64,000 nucleotides of DNA, from NCBI GenBank assembly GCA_020444515.1, contig JAHLKX010000004.1:310001-374000 (forward strand), given 5' to 3'. The notes beneath the pieces are model-generated. The model saw only the letters and a program-made list of their open reading frames with translations. It was not told the DNA's origin and made no database searches. Both the position numbers and the translations under genes were made by a program. Below, in pieces: positions 8,716 through 18,467 of the stretch (the stretch's first letter is position 1; each line of letters opens with the position of its first letter). Source of the stretch: Bacteroidota bacterium (GTDB lineage: Bacteria > Bacteroidota > Bacteroidia > Bacteroidales > JAADJA01).

Positions 8716-11700
8716 ATGAAAATCCTGACTCTACTCCTGGCCATGGCCTTACCCTTGATCTCCATTTCTCAATCTGTTGGTGATACCATCATCATTCCAA
8801 CAATCAATTATACACAAACGCAGAGTCCAAACGGAAGGGATACAATGATTTTATTCCCGGATAATGCCGGTCAAACCTATGAAAAGATCATATTGTCCTA
8901 TAACATGCGTTGCAAGGATGGGCTGGTTTCAAATGGGACGAATACGAACCTTGGGTGTGGCGAATGGGATTATAAATGCAATACCTATATTACTGATTCA
9001 TCCAGGGTTGATTCAATTCTGAGTTTCCAACCGTCCTATGTCATTACCCATTTTTCAGGGGACACCTTCAATTATGTGGAAGCACCAACCTTTACCCATT
9101 ACCAGCACCTGCAAAAGCTTGTTGAAATAAACAATATAATCTCGGAAAATCAGGCTGCTGTTGGATCAGGATCTCTGCCACTGGCCCATGTCCTTCCTGC
9201 GGATGGCTATTCCGGTAAATCACAGTTTGTGGTCACTGAGGCTGAATTGACCGGGGCCGGCGTTATGCAGGGCGACATAGATGGCATCATTTTAAATGCA
9301 CTCAGCGACAGTGAGGTTTCATATTTCAGGGTCAAGATGAAACATACGAACGCGACATTTTTGGACAATGCCTCACCCGAACTGGAGGATTTCACGGAAG
9401 TATATTTTGCAGATTTTTCATTTACGGCAGGGGAAAACAGGATCCAGTTTTTTACACCTTTTGAATGGGATGGGACTTCCAACATTATAGTCGAACTCTC
9501 CTTTACGAACGAATCACCTGCAAACGCATTGCTCATTGAAGGTGAAGAAACCGGCGAAAACCTGGGATTGTTTGCCATGAATGGTACCCACATCATCAAT
9601 GATATGGGCTATACTGAAGTGCCCACCGGACCTTTTTCAACCATTTCTGAAGAGATTACGGTTTCATTGTGGTGTTTTGGCAGCCCTGACTTCCTACCCG
9701 CCCCCACCAGTATTGTAAGCGGTGTGGATGATGATAATAACAGGCAACTTAATATTCATCTCCCATGGAGTAATTCAAGCATTTATTTTGATTGTGGTTT
9801 TGAAAATGGCGGGTATGATAGAATTGATAAAGCAGCCACACCGGAAGAAATAAAGGGACAATGGCATCAATGGGCCTTTACCAAAAATGCGGTAAGCGGT
9901 GAAATGAAAATTTTCCTGGATGGTGATCTCTGGCACTCGGGAACCGGCAAAACCAAATTGATCGACATACAGGATTTAATCATTGGGAACATTCACGGGG
10001 GTCCAAGACATTTTTTCGGGAAAATAGATGAATTCAGAATCTGGGATAAAGAACTCGATCAGGCCACCATTCAGGATTGGATGAACAAGGAGCTTGATAA
10101 TTCACATCCAAATTACAACAACCTGGTAGCTTATTATAAATTTGATGAAGGATTGGGAGCAACAACCGCCGATTCTTCTCCCAACGCTGAAACCGCTACA
10201 ATTCATGATTATGTGATCTGGTCGGAAGAAAGAGGAGATAAACTTTCAAGAGCGTTCAATATAACCACAGAAAGACCAAATTTAACTTTTTTACAGGGAA
10301 ACTATGACCTGACTATTACTGATCAATTGGTTACCGCGTCAGTTGAAAATATTGGAAACATTGTTCAGGGATATGAAATCATTCCAAATTACGGAACCAT
10401 GCTTCACGACAGCATAAGCGAAGTGATCAATGATCTCTACTGGCAGGCAGGTTATGAATATACCTATGATCCGGACGGTGTATTGATTGACTCAACAGAA
10501 GTATTGCCAACAGGATCATTTGAAATAACAGAATTGACCTATTATAAAAGATATCCCGCCAAATTTGAGATCATGTCGTTTGTGACACCCTATGGCATTT
10601 ATCTTGACCTGGGCATGGAAGGAAAAACCTGGTATTTTGATGTGACCGACTATGCACCCTTTCTGAAAGGATGGAAAAGACTCTCGGTAGAGCTTGGCGG
10701 GCAACGACAGGAAGATTTGGATATTCAATTTTTATATATCATAGGAACACCTCCTCGCGATGTTATTGATATTCAGCAAATCTGGCGACCAGCCAGCCAA
10801 TCATACACATCCATTATGAACGACAGGGCTTATGAACCGAGGGCAATTACGATGAACCCGAATGGCGAAAGCTTTAAGATCAGATCGGTCATTACAGGAC
10901 ACGGACAGGAAGGTGAGTTTATCGGTCGCTGGCACACCCTTAACATCGATGGAGACGATGTTGAATATCAGTGGAAAGTCTGGACGGAGTGTTCAACCAT
11001 ACCCATTTATCCGCAAGGCGGTACCTGGCTGTATGATCGTGCAGGCTGGTGCCCGGGCGATCCCAGTGACCTCTATGAATATGATATCACGGAATATGTT
11101 GCGCCGGGTGAAACGCATACCATCGATTATGGAATTACCTACGCTTCCGGGACTTCAAACTATCAGATTAGCAATCAGCTGGTCACCTATGGAGCGCCAA
11201 ATTTCAACCTGGATGCTGCCATTATCAACATTCATCAACCCAATGGTGAAATTGCCGCCTTTGAGCGCTTCAATCCTGCCTGCAGCTATCCCATTGTCGT
11301 TATCCAAAATACAGGATCAACCACACTGACTTCGCTGGATATTGAATATGCTGTTGAAGGAGGCGGATCGATGAACACTACCTGGAATGGATCCCTTGAG
11401 TTTTTGGATACAACAACAATAGAATTAACCATTCCCGATTATAATTTTTGGATAGGAACGGATAACCAATTTATTGTAAACATCAGCAATCCCAATGGGC
11501 AGGATGATGAATATATTTACAACAATACTTACCGTATCGAATTTGAAGAAGTTGACCTCTATGATGTTTCTGAAACCTTCACAATCGAATGCAAAACCAA
11601 CAACCAGGGAAACCAGACATCCTATTCTTTAACCGATTTGAATGGGAATGTAATATTGCAAATGGATAATCTGGAAAACAATACCATTTATTCCAATGAA

Positions 11701-12168
11701 GTAACCCTCGAGTTGGGCTGTTACAAACTCAGGATTGACGACAGCGGCGATAACGGCTTATATTACTGGCATACACCACAATATGGATCCGGCTATTTCA
11801 GGCTTAAAAACAGCAATGGTGTCACCGTTGAGAATTTCGAACCCGAGTTTGGCAGGTTTGCCATTTATGAATTTGGCATCGTTGATTTTACCGGAACCCA
11901 TGATGTACCAGGTCATAATAAGGTTGTGAGTATTTTCCCCAATCCAACTTCCGATAGGATCAATATAAATTTAAAAGGACTTGAAAACAGCCGGGTTTTT
12001 ATTGAAGTTTTTAATGCATCAATGGCTAAGGTTTACGAAGATCACCTTGGGGTTCATAATGCTGATGTTACTGAAAGTATCAGCCTGAAGGATCAAACAC
12101 CGGGAATGTATTTTGTGCGATTGGAATATGGTGGTAAAACCATGGTTAACAAAATAATTAAGAAATAG
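8716..12168 (+). CDS. PNGase F-like secreted protein with inserted LamG domain and T9SS tail
   Basis: About 1150 residues. The upstream ATG at 8704 is possible, but 8716 gives a clean signal peptide (MKILTLLLAMALPLISISQS). The protein resembles bacterial peptide-N-glycosidase F, which releases N-glycans from glycoproteins. CGEWDYKCNTYI matches the segment holding catalytic Asp 60 (here Asp 85), and VTPYGI...FDVTDY matches the next strand pair. GEFIGRWHT keeps the spacing of Glu 206 (here Glu 734), and DRAGWCPG (774-781) is identical to the PNGase F segment. The equivalent of PNGase F Glu 118 is not clearly seen. Between the first segment and the rest lies about 500 residues of extra sequence holding a LamG/concanavalin-like domain (about 311-486; VAYYKFDEG end motif). 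The C-terminus is a type A sorting domain (SIFPNPTSDR to the end) for type IX secretion. Confidence 0.85.
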   Translation: MKILTLLLAMALPLISISQSVGDTIIIPTINYTQTQSPNGRDTMILFPDNAGQTYEKIILSYNMRCKDGLVSNGTNTNLGCGEWDYKCNTYITDSSRVDSILSFQPSYVITHFSGDTFNYVEAPTFTHYQHLQKLVEINNIISENQAAVGSGSLPLAHVLPADGYSGKSQFVVTEAELTGAGVMQGDIDGIILNALSDSEVSYFRVKMKHTNATFLDNASPELEDFTEVYFADFSFTAGENRIQFFTPFEWDGTSNIIVELSFTNESPANALLIEGEETGENLGLFAMNGTHIINDMGYTEVPTGPFSTISEEITVSLWCFGSPDFLPAPTSIVSGVDDDNNRQLNIHLPWSNSSIYFDCGFENGGYDRIDKAATPEEIKGQWHQWAFTKNAVSGEMKIFLDGDLWHSGTGKTKLIDIQDLIIGNIHGGPRHFFGKIDEFRIWDKELDQATIQDWMNKELDNSHPNYNNLVAYYKFDEGLGATTADSSPNAETATIHDYVIWSEERGDKLSRAFNITTERPNLTFLQGNYDLTITDQLVTASVENIGNIVQGYEIIPNYGTMLHDSISEVINDLYWQAGYEYTYDPDGVLIDSTEVLPTGSFEITELTYYKRYPAKFEIMSFVTPYGIYLDLGMEGKTWYFDVTDYAPFLKGWKRLSVELGGQRQEDLDIQFLYIIGTPPRDVIDIQQIWRPASQSYTSIMNDRAYEPRAITMNPNGESFKIRSVITGHGQEGEFIGRWHTLNIDGDDVEYQWKVWTECSTIPIYPQGGTWLYDRAGWCPGDPSDLYEYDITEYVAPGETHTIDYGITYASGTSNYQISNQLVTYGAPNFNLDAAIINIHQPNGEIAAFERFNPACSYPIVVIQNTGSTTLTSLDIEYAVEGGGSMNTTWNGSLEFLDTTTIELTIPDYNFWIGTDNQFIVNISNPNGQDDEYIYNNTYRIEFEEVDLYDVSETFTIECKTNNQGNQTSYSLTDLNGNVILQMDNLENNTIYSNEVTLELGCYKLRIDDSGDNGLYYWHTPQYGSGYFRLKNSNGVTVENFEPEFGRFAIYEFGIVDFTGTHDVPGHNKVVSIFPNPTSDRININLKGLENSRVFIEVFNASMAKVYEDHLGVHNADVTESISLKDQTPGMYFVRLEYGGKTMVNKIIKK

Positions 12169-12247
12169 AAAAGCGGAATTATCCCTTTACCATTCGTTTG
12201 AGCAAGGCGTTAATAAGATTCCTTCTATCCCATCCCATTCCCTGTTT

Positions 12248-12270
12248 CGACCTCTTATGTCTAGAGGTCG
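12248..12270. other. 8-bp stem hairpin in the convergent intergenic region
   Basis: CGACCTCT and AGAGGTCG are separated by a 7-base loop. There is no T-run on either side. It may reinforce the terminator 16 bases downstream or be a short palindromic repeat. Confidence 0.5.
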
Positions 12271-12285
12271 GTATTATAGATTTAT

Positions 12286-12305
12286 AGGAGCTTTGGCTCC
12301 TTTTT
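12286..12305 (+). terminator. intrinsic terminator after the PNGase-like gene
   Basis: Stem AGGAGC/GCTCCT, loop TTTG, followed by a run of T. It lies between two convergent genes; the T-run on this strand suggests it serves the plus-strand gene. Confidence 0.7.
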
Positions 12306-12414
12306 ATTGCATTGCCTATGATATTGTGGGTTTTATTAGCAAAATCAAATCTTATGTTATAACTTTTCGTTGTACAACTTCTTTTGACAACCTACATTAT
12401 CTACATTTTTAAAA

Positions 12415-15400
12415 CTAATCTTTAACACACCTCACTGACCTGCCATCACTTTTAAGCTGGAATGCCTTACTCACAGAACTAAAATTGTATTCCATTCCTG
12501 TCCGCCATGCTGTGCCAGAATCATTTTCATCAGATGACCATAAATAGCTTCCTTTTGTTAAGCGATAAAAGTTCCCATCAGCAGAAGAACGATATCCCGC
12601 AGGTAGAGCCGTAAATCCAAAATCATCACCACCATTGCCATTATTGAGCCAACCATTGCTTGATTTTAACCTGTATCCGGCATCTGTTCCTTTCCATCCA
12701 AGTTCTTCACAATCGATATTCCCTGTATCCACAAAATCTTCTAACTCACACCATTCATCATCTGTGGGGATATGCCAACCAATTGGGCAAATTCCCTGAG
12801 TCCCTGAAATGGAGCTGTATGCCATCATTTCATCCCACTGGTACATTCCACCCATGGTATCACAATACTCAGAAAGATTGCCATAGCAGTATTTTTCTAT
12901 GATTCCATTGTCCAATTGATCTTCAATACCACATATCATTTCACCAATATTTATATTTTCAGCCATCCAACACTGATTACCAATTTGCACTGTTGTGTAG
13001 TATTTCCCATCCCGGTAATCATATAGGGGGTCGCCACAATTGAATTGGTAGTTCTCTGGTACCTGGGATTCTAATGAGGTATTTGAATAAAGAAGCTGGT
13101 TTTTATCATTGTTATTGGTATGGGCATCCAGATTTGCATCGGAGAAAAGATATCCAGATTTACCTGCTTCAACATTCCAACCGGTACTTTTATCCGTTTC
13201 ATCTACAATTCCATCTCCGTTTAAGTCTGCTGCTATCATTCCCCATGTTCCTGCGGAAAGATCTTTAGTACCTTGTATCCCATGATAATATTTATCAGGA
13301 CCGGTAGTGAAATCATATGTCATTTGATCTTCTTCCATGGTTATTGGTTGTGCACTTAAAACCCCGAGATGGTTTCTATGCCAGATTACCAGGTAATAAT
13401 CATCAGAAGGAACTATATCAAAACGGGGCAAAGTCATACCGTCCATTGCTACTATATCACCATTGGATTTCAGGAAAGCTGCTTTTCTTGTTTCTACAGC
13501 TGAACTTGTAGCATAGTCAACATAAGGTGCCTGTCTTAGTTCCAGTAAAATCCAGTCAACAATATCTGGTGAAGGAATTGTAGTAACTGATTCTGTTCCA
13601 TTGTAGTTCCAAGGTGATGTGTTATATGGTTGTGACAGGGGTATCACATCCTGTTCATTCAAAGTAGTGCTCATCATTGAACCAGTGAAAGGTCCTTCAA
13701 GCATGACCTTGATATCAGCGAAGAAACCCGGCTCCACTGTTGTTTGCCAGGTTGCCCCAGGATCACTTTCATTGCCATTGATATCAATGGTTGTCACCTT
13801 GTATTCGTTATTAGCATAGTCAAACCATGTGTCTGAAAAAGTATTAAAGATGGTTGAATTTAGGTAAAGAAAAGGATCTGAAGATGAAAGATCTCTTTTA
13901 TAAATATTAAAATGATCAAAGTCGCTATCCGGGCTCACATCCCAGTTGAGTGTTACTATGTTGTTATTAAAACTCCCTGTTAAACCGGTTGGTGCCAATG
14001 GAGGCAGGTTGTCAACCGAGTAACCCGAATCAGGTTGACATTCATAATAAATTACCGGATCACTTGTTTCCGCTATGATCTTAAAGGTAAACCATGGAAT
14101 CCCTGCTTCTGAAGAATCAGCAAGTGTGGGTGCGATATAACTATAGCTGGTTGAATAGTCTGCTGTTTTTGCTCCCATATAAGCCCATGATGATTTAGTG
14201 GCTGATACCTTTCTCCAGATGGTATAATGGGTTATTTCATTGTATGTTGGATCATCAGTCACACTTGCCTTCCAGTTAATATCAACTGTAAGGCCCTGAT
14301 CGGCTGGAACATCGCTTATTGAAAGGATTGTTGGTTCATAAGGTTCTGACTGGTTGAAGAAATGTGCACCCATATCTGTTGTTGTACCATCAGGGTCAGG
14401 ATCGGATAAAGGATCACCGGTATCTATACAAGGAGATTTGGTAGCATCATTGGTTGGGAAGTTTGCCCAGGAAAGTGAATAATCTCCATTGGCGGGATCG
14501 GTAAATAATGGGTCAGCATCGATGTTGCCATTGCCTGGCCAGCCGTTTTGGATATTGGAGTATTCGAAGTTATAAATATCAAAGTTATAACCTCCAATTT
14601 GATCCGGTGAATTTCCCCAAATAATGTTGTTCGGATAAGTCACTACAGGCGGATTGATGGTATGATCCTCAATATATATTCCACCCCCCTCAATTTCTGC
14701 ATAATTTTGGGTAATAGAAAGGTTACTGAATTGCAATTCACCTACATATTCTTCAATATAAATTCCTCCTCCGTTATTACTAACATGATTGTTAGAAATG
14801 ATACAATTCTTCATTGCCAAAGTATTATCAATGAAATTCATCCCAATTCCACCACCATTTGAAGACTCATTATTAATTATTTGTGTATTATTTATCAGGA
14901 AAGGTGAACAAGGACCATTTAAATCGGCAAAATAAATTCCGCCTCCAAATTCTGAAGCTGAATTATTTTTAATAATTGAATTTTCTATAGACCCTGATGA
15001 ATCCATATACGAGTGATAAATATAGACACCGCCACCATTTTCACTATTATTGTAACTAATTTCGCAGTTCCTAATACTTACGTAACAATCACTTGCATAA
15101 ACACCACCATTATTGTTGTTTTTTATTAAGCAATTATCTATATTTAATACGCAACCAATAGCACTAACACCTGAATTGTTATTTTCAATATTAACATTAT
15201 TCAATATTAGGTGTCCATTGCTTCCCAAATCAGATATGGATACCACAGCTCCACCATTATTAATAAATGATCCATTTGTAAGTTTTGTAACGGCGAATTC
15301 AGTCTGCAATGCTCCGTTAGGTGCATTTTTGAAAACAAAATCATTAAAAACTAATTGGAACTGATCAAATTCATTAGCATATATTTCTGACTCATCAAAC

Positions 15401-15933
15401 GTTGTATGATTTACGTTAATATGTGCACCATAAATTGAAATTACTGTTTTCTGAAATAAACTATATTCAAAATTTATTCCTTCACATAGTTCAAAATACA
15501 TCTGACTATTGGAAATTCTGCTTTTATTAAGATTTAATATTGCATCGCAATAACTCGATTCAAAATTTACCCCATCAAAACTACAATAAGAAAATGTTAA
15601 TAGATTAGTATCCAAGGAATGAAAAAATAAATTGCCCAAATATGGTTCCTTATAGATATAATTGGTATCCAAATAAAAATACACACTATCTTGTTCATTT
15701 CCATTTGCAAGTATGTGACCAATGATTTCAATATAAACATCCTGTGTAAATACAACTGTTACACCAGCCTGAATAATTAAGGTATCTCCATCTTCAATAG
15801 TTGTTGTCTCTTCAATCAAATATGGACTATTACACTTATTCCAAACTCCGCTTACATTGCCGCCATTTATAATGGTTTGGGAGAACAGAAAAATTGGGAG
15901 ACTAAAAACTAAGAAAATGGCTATTCTTTTCAT
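12415..15933 (-). CDS. secreted parallel beta-helix / dockerin-like / FISUMP multidomain protein
   Basis: About 1172 residues, starting at ATG 15933 (MKRIAIFL..., a good signal peptide); the frame is open slightly further upstream only through a TTG. Order of parts: a beta-helix region (about 50-455) with repeated GGGIYIE and NNxGGG turns, as in right-handed pectate-lyase-like folds; two FN3-like domains (about 530-735); a 220-residue module (about 738-957) ending in a dockerin-like calcium pair (DLNGDGIVDETD, DANLDAHTNNND); and a C-terminal FISUMP domain (about 971-1172: QIGNQCWMAENI, CPIGWHIPTDDEW, AGYRSSADGNFY, SVRCVKD). The 220-residue module recurs in the SGNH hydrolase at 18468-19895. 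Likely surface attached or secreted; ligand unknown. No obvious type A sorting tail is present. Confidence 0.88.
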   Translation of the reverse strand: MKRIAIFLVFSLPIFLFSQTIINGGNVSGVWNKCNSPYLIEETTTIEDGDTLIIQAGVTVVFTQDVYIEIIGHILANGNEQDSVYFYLDTNYIYKEPYLGNLFFHSLDTNLLTFSYCSFDGVNFESSYCDAILNLNKSRISNSQMYFELCEGINFEYSLFQKTVISIYGAHINVNHTTFDESEIYANEFDQFQLVFNDFVFKNAPNGALQTEFAVTKLTNGSFINNGGAVVSISDLGSNGHLILNNVNIENNNSGVSAIGCVLNIDNCLIKNNNNGGVYASDCYVSIRNCEISYNNSENGGGVYIYHSYMDSSGSIENSIIKNNSASEFGGGIYFADLNGPCSPFLINNTQIINNESSNGGGIGMNFIDNTLAMKNCIISNNHVSNNGGGIYIEEYVGELQFSNLSITQNYAEIEGGGIYIEDHTINPPVVTYPNNIIWGNSPDQIGGYNFDIYNFEYSNIQNGWPGNGNIDADPLFTDPANGDYSLSWANFPTNDATKSPCIDTGDPLSDPDPDGTTTDMGAHFFNQSEPYEPTILSISDVPADQGLTVDINWKASVTDDPTYNEITHYTIWRKVSATKSSWAYMGAKTADYSTSYSYIAPTLADSSEAGIPWFTFKIIAETSDPVIYYECQPDSGYSVDNLPPLAPTGLTGSFNNNIVTLNWDVSPDSDFDHFNIYKRDLSSSDPFLYLNSTIFNTFSDTWFDYANNEYKVTTIDINGNESDPGATWQTTVEPGFFADIKVMLEGPFTGSMMSTTLNEQDVIPLSQPYNTSPWNYNGTESVTTIPSPDIVDWILLELRQAPYVDYATSSAVETRKAAFLKSNGDIVAMDGMTLPRFDIVPSDDYYLVIWHRNHLGVLSAQPITMEEDQMTYDFTTGPDKYYHGIQGTKDLSAGTWGMIAADLNGDGIVDETDKSTGWNVEAGKSGYLFSDANLDAHTNNNDKNQLLYSNTSLESQVPENYQFNCGDPLYDYRDGKYYTTVQIGNQCWMAENINIGEMICGIEDQLDNGIIEKYCYGNLSEYCDTMGGMYQWDEMMAYSSISGTQGICPIGWHIPTDDEWCELEDFVDTGNIDCEELGWKGTDAGYRLKSSNGWLNNGNGGDDFGFTALPAGYRSSADGNFYRLTKGSYLWSSDENDSGTAWRTGMEYNFSSVSKAFQLKSDGRSVRCVKD

Positions 15934-16136
15934 AGGTTGGTTAAGTTTGATCAATCAGTTAAAGAGGGTAAGCAAATATAAGAAAAGTTTAAGCAATGTA
16001 AAATAAATGAATATGGAACCTGGATTTCGATTTAATAAAATTCTTTTTAGGTAATAATTAGTTGAAGAGATTTGTAAAGCTCCTAAATTTGATATAAATA
16101 CTTATTGCGTACATTTACTGATCAAATCATTGTTCA

Positions 16137-16766
16137 ATGAATAAATTAATATTTGAATTGGATCAAAAAAAAGGCAACTCTCAAAGAAATAAATATCCTC
16201 AAACTATAGGAGAAAAGCTATTTTGGTCTTTAGCAAATATAAAAATGGCAGAACAAGCATTAAAAGAAAAGAAATTAAAATACAATGATGTCTACAATGT
16301 TCGAACATGCATTTATGAGGGTTTACTTAATGATATTAAAGAGAAAAGAACAAAAGCAAGCAAAGATTTCTTAGAGGATGAAAAATTAAAGATTAAACTA
16401 CCATATGTTTGCTATTATTGTGGGGAAACCAATCAAACTATATTGGAAACTGATCATATGATTCCAGTAAAAAAAGGAGGGCCAAACGATGGTGAGAATC
16501 TAATTCCTGCTTGTAAACATTGCAACAGTTCAAAAGGGGCTATGGATATGCTTGAATGGATGAATAAAAAAAGCATTAATCCAACAGTCATAGTATTACG
16601 AAGGTATGTTAAGCTTGCTATCAAATATTGTAAAGAAAATAATCTACTTGAAATTCCCGCAGATGATCACATCGATTTAAACTTACCTTTTTCTTTTGAT
16701 TTAATTCCAATAAGACTTCCCAAACCAGGAGATATAAAAATGTTTGTTACTGACTACGATAAATAA
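16137..16766 (+). CDS. HNH endonuclease domain protein
   Basis: 209 residues. The HNH fold is clear in the middle: CYYC (Cys 92, Cys 95), ETDHMIPVKKGG with Asp 106/His 107, then ENLIPACKHCNSSKG with Asn 121, Cys 126, Cys 129 and Asn 130. Two CxxC pairs hold a structural zinc and the His coordinates the catalytic metal. The flanking N- and C-terminal regions are helical and unassigned. The gene is much richer in A+T than its neighbours and sits beside tRNA genes with decayed copies, which hints at acquisition by transfer. No methylase or partner gene is adjacent, so it is unlikely to be a classical restriction pair. Confidence 0.85.
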   Translation: MNKLIFELDQKKGNSQRNKYPQTIGEKLFWSLANIKMAEQALKEKKLKYNDVYNVRTCIYEGLLNDIKEKRTKASKDFLEDEKLKIKLPYVCYYCGETNQTILETDHMIPVKKGGPNDGENLIPACKHCNSSKGAMDMLEWMNKKSINPTVIVLRRYVKLAIKYCKENNLLEIPADDHIDLNLPFSFDLIPIRLPKPGDIKMFVTDYDK

Positions 16767-16796
16767 ATTGTTTCAACCCTGTTTTAACCAACACAA

Positions 16797-16829
16797 ATAA
16801 AAAAGCCTTACTTCCTAATGTAAGCTTTT
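16797..16829 (+). terminator. weak hairpin after the HNH gene
   Basis: AAAAGCCTTAC pairs with GTAAGCTTTT across an 8-base loop, with one bulged C, flanked by A-run and T-run. It may act in both directions. Confidence 0.4.
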
Positions 16830-17009
16830 CGAAGAGTTTATTATGGTTAGGAGTTGGTATACTTCATCCTTTTATGATAATACTAAAGAAATGGCTATTA
16901 GCCACCAATGAAAGATTGATTGATAATTAAGGAAAGGATGTATACTAAAATGTAAACCAAACAAAAAAAGAGTTACAACATTGCGTCATAACTCTTTCAT
17001 TTTCAACTG

Positions 17010-17084
17010 TCGGGGTGGCAGGATTCGAACCTGCGACCTCCTGCTCCCAAAGCAGGCGCGCTAACCGGACTACGCTACACCCCG
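17010..17084 (-). tRNA. tRNA-Pro(TGG)
   Basis: 75 bases on the minus strand with a 7-bp acceptor stem (CGGGGTG/CACCCCG), an anticodon arm with loop TTTGGGA (anticodon TGG at 17047-17049), a T loop GGTTCGAATCC and discriminator A. No CCA is encoded. All arms pair, so it is judged functional. Confidence 0.95.
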
Positions 17085-17130
17085 TGTATTAATTAAATTA
17101 TAAAGTAAATAAAAGAACCAAATACTTTCC

Positions 17131-17212
17131 CGGAACCTGCGACCTTCCCAACTCATTGTCGGGGCGCGCTAACCGGATAGAGTTTATCCGCCAATCGGCG
17201 GACTACACCCCG
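17131..17212 (-). pseudogene. decayed tRNA-Pro copy 1 with palindromic inserts
   Basis: Matches the neighbouring tRNA-Pro in the acceptor 5' strand (CGGGGTGTAG), the D-arm side (TCCGGTTAGCGCGC) and the 5' T-arm (GGTCGCAGGTTC). The D-arm is split by an insert containing the perfect palindrome TCCGCC-AATC-GGCGGA (17187-17202). The anticodon stem-loop is replaced by a different hairpin (CCCGAC/GTTGGG arms in the RNA sense), and the 3' half of the T-arm and acceptor is lost. It cannot form a normal tRNA. Confidence 0.8.
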
Positions 17213-17269
17213 TTTATTTTAAATCCAAAAATCAAATAACGAATTCCAAAATACCTTAACTCAGTTTTC

Positions 17270-17350
17270 CGATCCTGCGTCCTTCCCGAATGACAAAGTC
17301 GGGACGCGATGACCGGATGGAGTTTATCCCGATCTTATATCGGGCTACAC
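17270..17350 (-). pseudogene. decayed tRNA-Pro copy 2 with palindromic inserts
   Basis: More diverged than copy 1 but with the same architecture. The anticodon arm is replaced by a CCCGA/TCGGG hairpin (17285-17303), and the D-arm is interrupted by CCCGAT-CTTAT-ATCGGG (17328-17344). Both copies share GAGTTTAT next to the D-arm insert. It is probably a duplicate of copy 1, or of a common ancestor, in which the hairpins were later exchanged. Confidence 0.7.
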
Positions 17351-17421
17351 ATTCAATATTGTCTATTTCAATAAACAAATAACAAAAACTAAACTCCTTC
17401 GCTGAAGCTTCGGAGTTTAAG

Positions 17422-17511
<90 letters not shown>

Positions 17512-17593
17512 AATTACTATTGAATTCTGTGTTTAGCTTCCAATTCGTTTCAAATGAACGATCGCTTTAATTCAAAATTTATAAGAACTTTTT

Positions 17594-17641
17594 CGACAGT
17601 TTAGCATCCGCCAACTGGCGGATCAGCCACTTTTCCAACTC
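17594..17641 (-). pseudogene. fragment of tRNA-Ser with a palindromic insert
   Basis: CGACAGTTTAGC and CAGCCACT match the anticodon-arm and D-arm sides of the adjacent tRNA-Ser. The 13 bases that normally lie between them are replaced by the 18-base palindrome ATCCGCC-AACT-GGCGGAT (17606-17623). The rest of the tRNA is unrecognisable. Confidence 0.65.
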
Positions 17642-17770
17642 TTCAGGTTCAGTCAACCACTCAACAGATTTTCACCTGCTCCCCCTCGTTTAAGGGAGTG
17701 CAAAAATATAAAATTAATCTTTCTGTCAAGGATTTTAATCGCAAAATTTATATGCTCCGTCAGAAATTTA

Positions 17771-17778
17771 TAATTTTG
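17771..17778 (+). promoter_or_regulatory. candidate -7 box of yggS
   Basis: TAATTTTG fits TAnnTTTG and lies 16 bases before the ATG. No -33 box at the ideal distance was found. Confidence 0.35.
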
Positions 17779-17794
17779 CTTCAAACATTGGGCT

Positions 17795-18466
17795 ATGTGT
17801 ATTCATGATAAGTTGAACGAAATCCTCAACGCCATTCCCGGCCATGTTAAGCTGGTGGCTGTTTCCAAAACCAAACCGGCAGAAGATATTTTGGCAGTTT
17901 ATCGGGAGGGTCATAAGATCTTCGGAGAAAATAAAGCCCAGGAACTGATCCAAAAACAACCTTCACTGCCCGATGATATCCAGTGGCATTTTATTGGTCA
18001 CCTCCAGCGCAACAAAGTAAAATACCTGGTTCCTTTTGTTAAGCTGATCCATGGTGTTGATAGTTACCGGCTACTCCGTGAGATCAATAAAGAAGCTGCC
18101 AAAGCTGATCGGGTCATCGACTGTCTTCTTCAATTTCATATCGCCTCCGAAGAAACCAAGTTTGGCCTCGACTACCATGAAGCAGAAGAAATTCTGGAAT
18201 CAGAAGATTTCAAAACCTTTCAGAACGTCAGAGTCTGCGGTGTGATGGGCATGGCCACCTTTACCGAGGATGAAATAAAAATCCGCCGGGAATTCAAAAA
18301 CCTGAAACAAATTTTTGATAAGCTCAAAAAATCTTACTTTCCATCGCATGAATATTTCCGGGAAATCTCAGCAGGTATGTCCAATGATTATCCCATTGCC
18401 ATTGAAGAAGGCAGCACCATCATTAGAGTGGGCAGCCTTATTTTTGGAGAAAGAAATTATGGATAA
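17795..18466 (+). CDS. yggS: YggS family pyridoxal phosphate homeostasis protein
   Basis: A 223-residue PLP-binding protein with an alanine-racemase-like barrel fold, known to keep free PLP and amino-acid pools in balance and without a clear catalytic role. The PLP lysine is Lys 25 in VAVSKTKP. Other family marks are FGENKAQE, WHFIGHLQRNK, VDSYRLL, VCGVMGMATF, SAGMSNDYPIAIEEGSTIIRVGSLIFGERNY. Length is normal. It converges with the SGNH hydrolase gene, with only one base between the stop codons. Confidence 0.95.
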   Translation: MCIHDKLNEILNAIPGHVKLVAVSKTKPAEDILAVYREGHKIFGENKAQELIQKQPSLPDDIQWHFIGHLQRNKVKYLVPFVKLIHGVDSYRLLREINKEAAKADRVIDCLLQFHIASEETKFGLDYHEAEEILESEDFKTFQNVRVCGVMGMATFTEDEIKIRREFKNLKQIFDKLKKSYFPSHEYFREISAGMSNDYPIAIEEGSTIIRVGSLIFGERNYG

Positions 18467-18467
18467 G

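Noticed and set aside
10862-11329. 155-residue frame inside the PNGase-like gene
   Set aside because: Lies wholly within the well-supported large gene in another frame, with poor protein character.
17131-17350. Functional second and third tRNA genes
   Set aside because: The 3' half of the T-arm and acceptor is missing and two arms are replaced by unrelated hairpins.
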